Positions 1 to 5,652 of a stretch of 5,775 bases of DNA are shown here, piece by piece. This DNA comes from Nitrosomonas sp. (lineage in GTDB: Bacteria > Pseudomonadota > Gammaproteobacteria > Burkholderiales > Nitrosomonadaceae). The first letter of the stretch is position 1; every line of letters begins with the position of its first letter. The notes beneath the pieces were generated by a model. The model had not been told where the DNA came from. It made no database searches and worked only from the letters and a program-made list of their open reading frames with translations. Both the position numbers and the translations under genes were made by a program. The stretch is from positions 1 through 5,775 of the forward strand of contig JAOULU010000114.1 of the NCBI GenBank assembly GCA_029881855.1, in the 5' to 3' direction.

Positions 1-16
1 TAACTCAGTAACTCAG
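1..16. repeat. Tandem 8-bp direct repeat at the window edge
   Basis: Two perfect head-to-tail copies of TAACTCAG occupy positions 1-8 and 9-16. The array may continue beyond the left edge. It lies downstream of the minus-strand transporter gene that ends at 64, in non-coding sequence. Two copies of an 8-mer can arise by slippage, and no function is inferred. No terminator-like hairpin with a T-run is visible between 1 and 63. Confidence 0.5.
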
Positions 17-63
17 ATTTTGGGGATTTACACAGCAGTACTCTATTGCCTTCCTACTAGGAT

Positions 64-648
64 TTAGGATGGGCTAATGGCATAGATCAGCAACGTTGTT
101 ATAAATGCGATAAATAGTGTTTTAAGCCCCAACCATAGCCAGAAATGCCCACTGATACGACCGAGGAACACGCCAAGAAGAAAAATAATAATAAAAGCAA
201 GCACAGTAGCGTATTCCACAGGCTTTGGAATAAGTTCTGGATACCAGTGTCCAAGCGCAAGTGGCAAAATAATAATAAGAGCAATTAGAAAGGGCGCTAA
301 GCCATTAATAATGGCAATCAAGAATGGCATCAAACGTGCAGCCTTTCCATGCGCTGACTCACCCAAGTCGGTAATCATGGCTTCTTCCAAAACCTTCAGC
401 TCATGCGCTCGCTCAGCGGTTTCACTGATATAGGCACTGGTCAAACCACTCATACCAAGAGCAACAGCTGCGCCCAGACAAACACTAATGGCTACCGACA
501 GCGCCACTTGGTCACTAACGTAAAAACCCATTAGCAAACCTAGCATGGTCAGCGCCCCATCAAAACCATTAACCACAAAATAACGTCGTGCAATACGTTG
601 GGATCGCGTAATACGTATGAATAATAAAAGTTGATCGGCAATACTCAT
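64..648 (-). CDS. VIT1/CCC1-like (DUF125-type) membrane transporter, probably for divalent metal ions
   Basis: This 194-residue inner-membrane protein is probably a small relative of the VIT1/CCC1 iron/manganese transporters, closest in look to the short archaeal form. Five hydrophobic segments are visible at about residues 25-45, 48-73, 106-132, 146-164 and 170-192, which matches the five-helix VIT topology. The first has NGFDGALTMLG (27-37), resembling the family's TM1 signature around an essential Asp (here D30). The second contains GMSG (65-68), where VIT proteins have a conserved Met, and runs into an acidic helix with E76, E79, E83, E88 and E89, like the cytoplasmic metal-binding helix. 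The inserted metal-binding domain is shorter than in plant VIT1. ATG at 648 is chosen because the N-terminus then leads directly into the basic stretch before TM1; the nearby AGG is only 2 nt from the start, so the ribosome site is weak. It lies 144 nt downstream of the DUF211 gene on the same strand. The family call is from motif and topology only, and the substrate (Fe, Mn or other) cannot be read from sequence. Confidence 0.72.
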   Translation of the reverse strand: MSIADQLLLFIRITRSQRIARRYFVVNGFDGALTMLGLLMGFYVSDQVALSVAISVCLGAAVALGMSGLTSAYISETAERAHELKVLEEAMITDLGESAHGKAARLMPFLIAIINGLAPFLIALIIILPLALGHWYPELIPKPVEYATVLAFIIIFLLGVFLGRISGHFWLWLGLKTLFIAFITTLLIYAISPS

Positions 649-758
649 AACCTATTAACCTGCATTTTTCATCAGTTACTGGAATATTGACGGTGAGCAA
701 AACTGAATTGAGTGTGTTCACTATCAAACTACAGTTATTCCGCGCAGTAAAGAACGCG

Positions 759-779
759 TGCGCAATCCAACATAGCGCA
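759..779 (-). other. Small GC-rich hairpin in the DUF211-transporter spacer
   Basis: On the minus strand TGCGC and GCGCA form a 5-bp stem with an 11-nt loop just after the DUF211 stop codon. Adjacent CGCG and GCGC tetramers (741-763) allow alternative pairings. No T-run follows, so this is not a standard intrinsic terminator. It could slow RNA decay or reduce read-through into the transporter gene. It stands out as a short GC-rich island in otherwise AT-rich sequence. The rest of the 649-792 spacer shows no clear promoter. Confidence 0.25.
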
Positions 780-792
780 AGCTAATTATGAA

Positions 793-1092
793 TCAAACTG
801 TATCGTGACCACCTATAACTTCCACTTCATCAATACTATGCACGGTTCCTCCCATGGCGCTGATAGCCTCGGAGATGATATTAAATTGAATATCTTCTCC
901 ATCAATCGTTAAAACAACAGATTCTGTTTGTTCATCCACTTCTACGACTGAGAACTTGATATAACAATCAGGAGACTGCTCCGCCAATGACGTAGCAAAT
1001 TCCAGTCCATTGGGCTGATGGGGTTTAAGCACATCAAGAATCAGACGTTTTACTTTTACCATGCTTGTAAGATTAAAGTTAACAGTAGCCAT
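793..1092 (-). CDS. DUF211 family protein, archaeal-type small soluble protein
   Basis: This 99-residue soluble protein has the whole-length pattern of DUF211, a family known mainly from methanogens and other Archaea. Counting from the ATG at 1092, the signatures are VKVKRLILDVLKPHQP (12-27), an acidic VVEVDEQTESV strand-turn (50-60), LTIDGEDIQFN (61-71) and GGTVHSIDEVEVIGG (81-95). As I recall, archaeal members have a ferredoxin-like fold and form oligomers; their biochemical role is not established. The conserved acidic and His residues suggest metal binding, which is inference. The start is uncertain. GTG at 1095 and ATG at 1092 are adjacent, and ATG at 1062 (MVKVKRL) would match the usual archaeal N-terminus better. 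None has a good ribosome site. It is probably transcribed with the transporter 144 nt downstream, possibly as its regulator or accessory subunit. Confidence 0.75.
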   Translation of the reverse strand: MATVNFNLTSMVKVKRLILDVLKPHQPNGLEFATSLAEQSPDCYIKFSVVEVDEQTESVVLTIDGEDIQFNIISEAISAMGGTVHSIDEVEVIGGHDTV

Positions 1093-1195
1093 CACCAGTG
1101 TCTAACAGCAACAACCCTATTGCAACTAAAATCTAATGTTTGTGCAGAGAACGAATTAATTATTCGAATATGTGATAGCTGATTTCTAAGAGAAC

Positions 1196-1209
1196 AGAGT
1201 TTATACTCT
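1196..1209. promoter_or_regulatory. Inverted repeat overlapping the DUF211 promoter -10 (candidate operator)
   Basis: AGAGT (1196-1200) and ACTCT (1205-1209) are perfect inverted arms around TTAT. The repeat covers the proposed minus-strand -10 hexamer (1200-1205), where a bound repressor would block RNA polymerase. Arms of 5 bp are short enough to occur by chance, and the sequence does not match an operator I recognise, such as a Fur or MntR box. Confidence 0.25.
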
Positions 1210-1229
1210 AACAACAAGTCACATCACAA
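1200..1229 (-). promoter_or_regulatory. Candidate sigma-70 promoter for DUF211 and the transporter
   Basis: Read on the minus strand, TTGTGA (1229-1224) and TATAAA (1205-1200) are separated by 18 nt. They match the -35 and -10 consensus at 4 of 6 and 5 of 6 positions. Transcription would begin near 1193, leaving a leader of about 100 nt before the ATG at 1092. The leader contains overlapping palindromes: TATTCGAATA (1161-1170) and the imperfect repeat at 1152-1166. This is a pattern match only. Confidence 0.4.
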
Positions 1230-1351
1230 CCCAAGGTTTGCACCGGCCTATATTTACCATATGAATTGCAACAAGAACCACATGAATGCACTTTTCAATT
1301 ATGGTGGCTGTAACACTTGCAGAAGAGAAAAACTAACCTGTCAATCAGTCA

Positions 1352-1371
1352 ACAAATAATTTGTATATAAC
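1352..1371 (+). promoter_or_regulatory. Inverted repeat plus weak -10 upstream of the phosphatase-like gene
   Basis: ACAAAT (1352-1357) and ATTTGT (1359-1364) are 6-bp arms around one central base. They run directly into TATATAAC (1364-1371), the best -10-like element before the gene at 1434. No good -35 lies at the expected distance (CTGTCA at 1338-1343 is slightly far), so an activator-dependent promoter is possible. The leader would be about 55 nt. Confidence 0.25.
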
Positions 1372-1424
1372 AACACAGGGACGCTACAATTGCACTCAAC
1401 CATTTTTCACTAAACATTGTTGAT

Positions 1425-1429
1425 GAGGA
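1425..1429 (+). promoter_or_regulatory. Ribosome binding site of the phosphatase-like gene
   Basis: GAGGA lies 4 nt before the ATG at 1434. This is a clear Shine-Dalgarno core with rather tight spacing. It fixes the start, which is confirmed by the signal peptide beginning right at this codon. Confidence 0.65.
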
Positions 1430-1433
1430 TCAT

Positions 1434-1949
1434 ATGAAACACTTTATCATTATCATGTCCTTAGCGGCTATTTTGTTCACCGGCATCGCACACGCGACCG
1501 ACAGAGTGCCATACGGCAATCAAGTTTACACCGTTCAAAATTACGTTCGTATGACGCCACACATTGCCACTTCTGGCATGATAGGCGATGGCGGTGCACC
1601 ATTATTAGCTGCCCATAATTTCAGAACCATTATTGACCTACGCACTGCCACAGAGGGAACAGAAGAAGAAAAAGCACTGGTTGATGCGCAAAATATGGTT
1701 TATATCAATATTCCAACCACCGTCGCCGGATTTACTGAGGAGCAACTAGCCGCATTCTCCAAAGCGATTGAAAACGCAGAGAAACCTATTTTAGTTCACT
1801 GTGGTTCAGGCAACCGAGCTGGCGGCATGTGGGCAAGCTATCGGATCAGCAAAGGCATCGATCCCGAACAAGCACTAGCCGAAGGTCGCAAAGCCGGTAT
1901 GCGCCCACCGATGGAAGAGAATGTTAAAGAATTTATGAAGGTCATGTAA
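1434..1949 (+). CDS. Exported DUF442/dual-specificity-phosphatase-like protein with a rhodanese-length active-site loop
   Basis: This 171-residue protein starts with a clear Sec signal peptide: a basic MKH, a hydrophobic core at 4-18 and AHA at 19-21, with predicted cleavage before T22. It should act in the periplasm. The mature part has the DUF442/tyrosine-phosphatase-like layout: a strand ending in IIDLR (66-70), an acidic segment, YINIP (90-94), then the catalytic loop HCGSGNRAG (122-130) with C123 as likely nucleophile and R128 as anion-binding residue. Four residues separate Cys and Arg. That spacing is typical of rhodanese/DUF442 loops, while classical tyrosine phosphatases have five. 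Either a phosphatase or a sulfur-transferase/persulfide role is therefore possible. The C-terminal segment (about 139-160) is helical and no second domain is present. The gene appears to be a single-gene transcription unit, closed by the hairpin at 1964-1993. The substrate is unknown. Confidence 0.85.
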   Translation: MKHFIIIMSLAAILFTGIAHATDRVPYGNQVYTVQNYVRMTPHIATSGMIGDGGAPLLAAHNFRTIIDLRTATEGTEEEKALVDAQNMVYINIPTTVAGFTEEQLAAFSKAIENAEKPILVHCGSGNRAGGMWASYRISKGIDPEQALAEGRKAGMRPPMEENVKEFMKVM

Positions 1950-1963
1950 TCATGATTCTAATT

Positions 1964-1993
1964 AATGCCGATAGCGCTTGGTCTATCGGCATT
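1964..1993 (+). terminator. Rho-independent terminator-like hairpin after the phosphatase-like gene
   Basis: A perfect 11-bp stem (1964-1974 with 1983-1993, core ATGCCGATAG/CTATCGGCAT) closes an 8-nt loop, 14 nt after the TAA at 1949. Only a short T-run (1992-1994) follows, so termination may be incomplete and allow some read-through into the kinase-like gene at 2026. The long perfect stem argues for a real structure. It also shows that the in-frame TTG at 1978 is not the start of the next gene, because that codon lies in the loop. Confidence 0.7.
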
Positions 1994-2007
1994 TCCTAAT
2001 ATTTAGC

Positions 2008-2012
2008 GGAGA
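2008..2012 (+). promoter_or_regulatory. Distant ribosome binding site of the kinase-like gene
   Basis: GGAGA at 2008-2012 is the only purine-rich Shine-Dalgarno match before ATG 2026. It is separated from it by 13 nt, including a run of six T. This is longer than the usual 5-9 nt. No in-frame start codon lies closer, so weak translation is possible. Confidence 0.4.
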
Positions 2013-2025
2013 TGTTTTTTCATCG

Positions 2026-3600
2026 ATGTCTGACAACACCCTCATTCAGGCACTTCAAAACCCCACCCTTTACGACCACCCAATTACTCGTTTTCAAGTG
2101 ATTGAAACCCATATTTCTTGGGTTATTCTCACAGGCTTTTACGCCTACAAAATTAAGAAACCGGCTAATCTGGGTTTCTTAGACTTCTCCAATCTAGAAA
2201 AGCGGCACTATTATTGTCAACAAGAAGTGCTGTTGAACAAACGCCTTGCCCCTGATATTTACCTTAGCATCGTTGCTATTGGCGGAAGACCCGACGCGCC
2301 TTCTTTTAATATCAACCCAATTATTGAATATGCCGTCAAAATGCGCCAATTCTCTCAATCAGCACGACTGGACATTATATTAAATCGTAATGAACTTGAA
2401 GCTGAACATATTGATCAATTGGCTGACCAGATTGCCCAATTTCACAGCAAAGCTGAGATAGCATCAAACAACAACCCCTATGGTGAACCTACAACGGTAT
2501 TTGAACCCATTGACAAAAATTTTCAGCAAATTTCACCATTTCTTAGTGAAAAAAAAGATATTCAACAACTTGATAGGCTAGAAAAGTGGAGTATGCGTCA
2601 ATATGAACAATTACAGCCGATAATTAAAAAACGCAAATTAGAGGGCTTTGTTCGCAATTGTCATGGTGACATGCATCTGTCCAACATCGCATTATTAGAT
2701 GGAGAAATCACTGTCTTTGATTGTATTGAGTTTAATGAGTCACTGCGTTGGATTGATGTCATGAGTGAAGTGGCCTTTATCACCATGGATTTAATCGATC
2801 GCAACAAACCCACTTTTGCCGCGCATTTGCTTGACCGTTATTTACAACGTAGTGGGGATTATAGTGGATTAGCCTTACTCAAATTCTATCAAGTCTATCG
2901 TGCCTTGGTACGTGCCAAAGTTGCAATTATCCAAGCGAGTGATACAACCGCAACCCTAACAGACAAACAACATACTATTAAACTTTACAAAGAATATACC
3001 GATCTGGCTGAAACCTTTACACATGCCCCACCTGTAACACTCTTTATTACGCATGGCGTATCTGGCTCAGGTAAAACCACCTTGACGCAACCTTTATTAG
3101 AAAAATGGAATTTGATTCGAATACGATCAGATATTGAACGCAAACGATTGTTTGGCATGCAAGCGGAAGATCATACCGACACCGCCATTTATCACAAAGT
3201 CTATGGAGAAGATGCACATCAACATACATATCACCACCTACTCACAACAACCAAACAAATCTGCCAGAGCGGCTTCTCCGTTATTGTTGATGCAACCTTC
3301 CTCAAACAAACCCAGCGCCAACAGTTTCAAAACCTTGCAAGGGAATTGAATATTCTATTTGTTATTCTTGATTTTCATGCTGACAAGCAATGCTGTAACG
3401 ACAGGATAAAGTTAAGAACAAATACAAAAAGTGATGCTTCAGAAGCAACCAGTGAAGTACTACAGCATCAATTATCGACCGAAGAGCCCTTAACCGAACA
3501 CGAAGCTGACCACATTATTCACATTGACAGTAGCACCGGAAATACCAGTGAACAATTACTTGATGCTCATAATGCTTTATCTTTACATCTCAATCACTAG
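2026..3600 (+). CDS. Bifunctional aminoglycoside-phosphotransferase-like / P-loop ATPase protein
   Basis: This 524-residue cytoplasmic protein fuses two kinase-type domains, as in the widespread family annotated 'bifunctional aminoglycoside phosphotransferase/ATP-binding protein' (COG2187 plus COG0645). The N-terminal part (about 20-300) has YKIKKP (41-46) as the probable ATP-lysine region. It also has the catalytic loop HGDMHLSN (213-220, with D215 and N220) and FDCIEFNE (231-238), where D232 is the likely Mg-binding Asp, followed by RWIDVMSEVAFITMDL. The C-terminal part (about 336-524) has a Walker A loop GVSGSGKTT (344-352, K350), RIRSDIERKRLFG (365-377) and VIVDATF (419-425), as in small gluconate/shikimate-kinase-like P-loop kinases. 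The family's substrate is not established, and aminoglycoside resistance should not be assumed. ATG 2026 is preferred over TTG 1978, which lies in a hairpin loop. The stop is 7 nt from the stop of the convergent gene. Confidence 0.9.
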   Translation: MSDNTLIQALQNPTLYDHPITRFQVIETHISWVILTGFYAYKIKKPANLGFLDFSNLEKRHYYCQQEVLLNKRLAPDIYLSIVAIGGRPDAPSFNINPIIEYAVKMRQFSQSARLDIILNRNELEAEHIDQLADQIAQFHSKAEIASNNNPYGEPTTVFEPIDKNFQQISPFLSEKKDIQQLDRLEKWSMRQYEQLQPIIKKRKLEGFVRNCHGDMHLSNIALLDGEITVFDCIEFNESLRWIDVMSEVAFITMDLIDRNKPTFAAHLLDRYLQRSGDYSGLALLKFYQVYRALVRAKVAIIQASDTTATLTDKQHTIKLYKEYTDLAETFTHAPPVTLFITHGVSGSGKTTLTQPLLEKWNLIRIRSDIERKRLFGMQAEDHTDTAIYHKVYGEDAHQHTYHHLLTTTKQICQSGFSVIVDATFLKQTQRQQFQNLARELNILFVILDFHADKQCCNDRIKLRTNTKSDASEATSEVLQHQLSTEEPLTEHEADHIIHIDSSTGNTSEQLLDAHNALSLHLNH

Positions 3601-3607
3601 AATCAAG
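3601..3607. other. Seven-base gap between convergent stop codons
   Basis: The plus-strand TAG ends at 3600 and the minus-strand TGA begins at 3610 (3608-3610 on the plus strand). No terminator fits in the gap, so each transcript must run into the opposite gene and produce antisense overlap at the 3' ends. No strong hairpin with a T-run was seen in the flanking codons. Confidence 0.8.
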
Positions 3608-5443
3608 TCACTCACTCAACTCCAAAGATTCTTCAAATTCAAAACGCGCTTCATCAATTGCTTCTAGGATCTGTGACTTGAATTCATCTCTGGAGTAATG
3701 CTCTTCCAGCTTCAACAGCAGGTGTTCAATGCCCAGCCCAACACTAATACCACCAAGCACACCCCCAATTGCCGCACCGATTGCCGTACCAACGCCAGGA
3801 AACACAGAACCAACTGCCGCACCACTGGCTGCACCAGCAGCAGCGCCACCTACCACACTGGCTGCTTTACCTGCAGCAACCTTAACTAATGCTTTGGCAC
3901 CAATTTGTATAACGCCTTTTGCAATAACCTTTGCGGTTACTTTTCCAGCAATTGCGCCCGTTACTGCACCAGCAACACCAACACCCCCTGAGATAAGAAG
4001 GCGATCTTCCAGATTAACAATGACACTATGGTTCGGCGGTTCTTTTATCGCATCAAGTGGGGAATATTGAACAATTTCTGGCTCTAGCGTTACTGGTTCA
4101 ACATGGTTTTGTGCCAAAATCTGATTGATTTTCTCTAAGTATTCAGCATGCAGCGCTTCATTTTTTTTCATCGCATCTTCAATGGATTGCTGAACAGGGC
4201 CAAATGCATTGCCCTGCATGAGATAATCTTCTAATTTCTCGATCATCCAGTTTTCCAGCTTACCGGTTGCCAGCGCCACAATCCGTTCATATTCCCCTGG
4301 CAAACTATAGTACCAATCGAGATAGTCATCTACATTCTCAGCCATCATCTGAAAGCCAGCATCGGTATTCTGTTTCAACTCATTAACAGATTCTTCCAGC
4401 TCACTGATTGCCTCAAGATAAGCTTGTCTTGTCTGAGCAATAGTGCCTGGCTTATAGTAGTCATCACCAATTTTTTCCAATGTTTCTACAACAACAGATT
4501 GTGATTCTTGTATTTTCTCGACAACTTGTGGCGTCGAACGTAACCAGCCATCCAAATAAACCGTTGCGGGAACATAAATAAAAAGCATAAAAAATGTGAT
4601 CAATCCAGATGCTATTGCTAGAACACGTGGTGGCACTTTGACGGGTTGCTCAATATCCTGCAAAGGACCAAGGATTCGACGATATTCAGTTAACGGCACC
4701 ATAAAACTGGATAATGCAAGCGCAATATTGTAAAAAAGCATTAAACTACCCAGAAATATGAGTAGCACATAAAGTAAGTCATTAAGTGACTGCAAATTAC
4801 CCAGCGCATAAACTTTCAAACCTTCTATAAAACCCAGGAGTCTTGCTGTTTCCAAAATCAAAACACTGTTAGTGGCCGCATCTTCGATACCCTGACTTTT
4901 TATCTGAATAGCTTCTGCCAAAGAACCATATTGATGAAAATCACCCGCCAATTTCACATATAAAACATAGAACACGGCCATTACCAAGGCAGTTAACCAA
5001 CGTGTCCAAGTAAGCGATTTATGCAGGGCGATATAAGGTTTATATTCTCGCGCTGCAATGGGTTCAAAAATAGCTTGGATCGCCATAAATACAGAGATTG
5101 TCAGTATGAATGCAGCCCATTCCAACTTTTGTGTCACACCAAGGTAAAATAATAATAAGAAAGCGAACATCACTGACCACAACGCCCAACCAATATAGGG
5201 CAGGATTCTTCTGCTTAAAAACCAATACAGAATACCTAAATTGCGAAATTGATTAGCGTGGTGAATTCTCTGAATAGTCACTGCATAAGTTGCTGCAAGA
5301 TACAGTGGCAATCCAAATATAAAGGTCGCCAGTAAAGCAAACCACAACTGCTGGTCTGGAATCATATGGCCGATGAAATAAGCAAATGCCAACCAACTGA
5401 TCGACAATGCCAGAAAGCCAAAAATTCTTGTTATAGGAGACAT
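3608..5443 (-). CDS. Polytopic inner-membrane protein with a C-terminal glycine-zipper region, function unknown
   Basis: I do not recognise this 611-residue protein. Seven hydrophobic segments lie at about 6-27, 31-53, 82-102, 108-128, 148-165, 222-249 and 272-294. Basic loops at 58-80 (QRIHH, SRR), 131-149 and 254-273 alternate with uncharged or acidic ones. By the positive-inside rule the N-terminus is cytoplasmic and everything after residue 295 is periplasmic. Residues 300-480 are acidic and mostly helical, with likely coiled coils near 305-360 and 383-446. Residues 484-572 are rich in Gly, Ala and Val with many GxxxG or GxxxA spacings, including GVGTAIGAAIGGVLGG (550-565), able to form one or more tightly packed membrane hairpins. 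A short charged tail (573-611) follows. No catalytic motif is visible. ATG 5443 is preceded by GGA 7 nt upstream. Membrane transport, envelope maintenance or pore formation are possible, but none is supported by a motif. Confidence 0.82.
   Translation of the reverse strand: MSPITRIFGFLALSISWLAFAYFIGHMIPDQQLWFALLATFIFGLPLYLAATYAVTIQRIHHANQFRNLGILYWFLSRRILPYIGWALWSVMFAFLLLFYLGVTQKLEWAAFILTISVFMAIQAIFEPIAAREYKPYIALHKSLTWTRWLTALVMAVFYVLYVKLAGDFHQYGSLAEAIQIKSQGIEDAATNSVLILETARLLGFIEGLKVYALGNLQSLNDLLYVLLIFLGSLMLFYNIALALSSFMVPLTEYRRILGPLQDIEQPVKVPPRVLAIASGLITFFMLFIYVPATVYLDGWLRSTPQVVEKIQESQSVVVETLEKIGDDYYKPGTIAQTRQAYLEAISELEESVNELKQNTDAGFQMMAENVDDYLDWYYSLPGEYERIVALATGKLENWMIEKLEDYLMQGNAFGPVQQSIEDAMKKNEALHAEYLEKINQILAQNHVEPVTLEPEIVQYSPLDAIKEPPNHSVIVNLEDRLLISGGVGVAGAVTGAIAGKVTAKVIAKGVIQIGAKALVKVAAGKAASVVGGAAAGAASGAAVGSVFPGVGTAIGAAIGGVLGGISVGLGIEHLLLKLEEHYSRDEFKSQILEAIDEARFEFEESLELSE
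3728..3994 (-). other. Glycine-zipper segment of the 611-residue membrane protein
   Basis: These codons correspond to residues 484-572. Small residues (G, A, S) recur every three to four positions, at 486, 487, 489, 492, 496, 500, 532, 533, 537, 541, 545, 550, 552, 556, 560, 561, 564, 565 and 569. Lysines are confined to 501-526. This charge pattern divides the segment into a basic amphipathic first part and a neutral, strongly hydrophobic second part around a FPGVG turn (548-552). Such zippers pack helices in membranes in many unrelated proteins. Confidence 0.7.
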
Positions 5444-5652
5444 CTAAAATTCCATGTGATTCCGGGGAGATATTAGATCCAATTTTCTTACACAAATAAG
5501 AATGAAAATTAAAACCAGAGGAAAACACCGATTAATTCAGACTCAAGCAGATGACAAGATAAAACTATTCACACCAAGATCTACGAAAGGATAGATAATT
5601 TATGCTTACTGATATTGAATAATGAAAAAATAGCGTTCTCGCAACCCCGAAT

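Larger units (their letters stand above)
1093..1433. other. Divergent intergenic region, no confident gene
   Basis: This 341-bp region separates the minus-strand DUF211 gene from the plus-strand phosphatase-like gene and must hold both promoters. It contains a plausible minus-strand promoter (1200-1229), short inverted repeats at 1152-1166, 1161-1170, 1196-1209 and 1352-1364, and a weak TATATAAC element at 1364-1371 facing the phosphatase gene. An open frame at 1261-1359 encodes 32 residues with four cysteines but has no ribosome site, so it is not annotated as a gene. No tRNA or recognisable riboswitch was seen. Confidence 0.6.

Noticed and set aside
99..284. 61-codon minus-strand frame inside the transporter gene
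   Set aside because: It is a Leu/Phe-rich shadow of the transmembrane helices in another frame, and the transporter frame has recognisable VIT-like motifs.
1978..2025. 16-residue N-terminal extension of the kinase-like gene from TTG 1978
   Set aside because: The TTG is in the loop and the next codons are in the stem of the hairpin at 1964-1993. ATG 2026 gives a normal start and has the only nearby ribosome-site match.
3047..3349. Short open frames on both strands (60 and 71 codons) inside the P-loop domain
   Set aside because: They lie entirely within the coding region of the kinase-like gene, overlapping its Walker A and following motifs, and have no family signature or ribosome site.
2026..3600. 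Aminoglycoside-resistance gene
   Set aside because: The APH-like motifs define a broad kinase fold. The fused P-loop domain places the protein in a common chromosomal family with no established resistance role, and there is no mobile-element context.
3728..3994. Bacteriocin or colicin-like toxin domain
   Set aside because: Gly/Ala-rich hydrophobic hairpins occur in pore-formers, but also in many structural membrane proteins. Seven preceding membrane helices and the lack of an immunity gene or export signal argue against a secreted toxin.
3729..4070. 113-codon plus-strand frame rich in Pro, Thr and Ala
   Set aside because: It is the antisense reading of the glycine/alanine-rich zipper codons. 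GC-rich small-residue codons read on the other strand give Pro/Thr/Ala-rich open frames, so it is a composition artefact.
5253..5528. 91-codon minus-strand open frame overlapping the start of the membrane-protein gene
   Set aside because: It overlaps the first 190 nt of the well-supported 611-residue gene in another frame, has no family pattern, and its translation looks like out-of-frame sequence.
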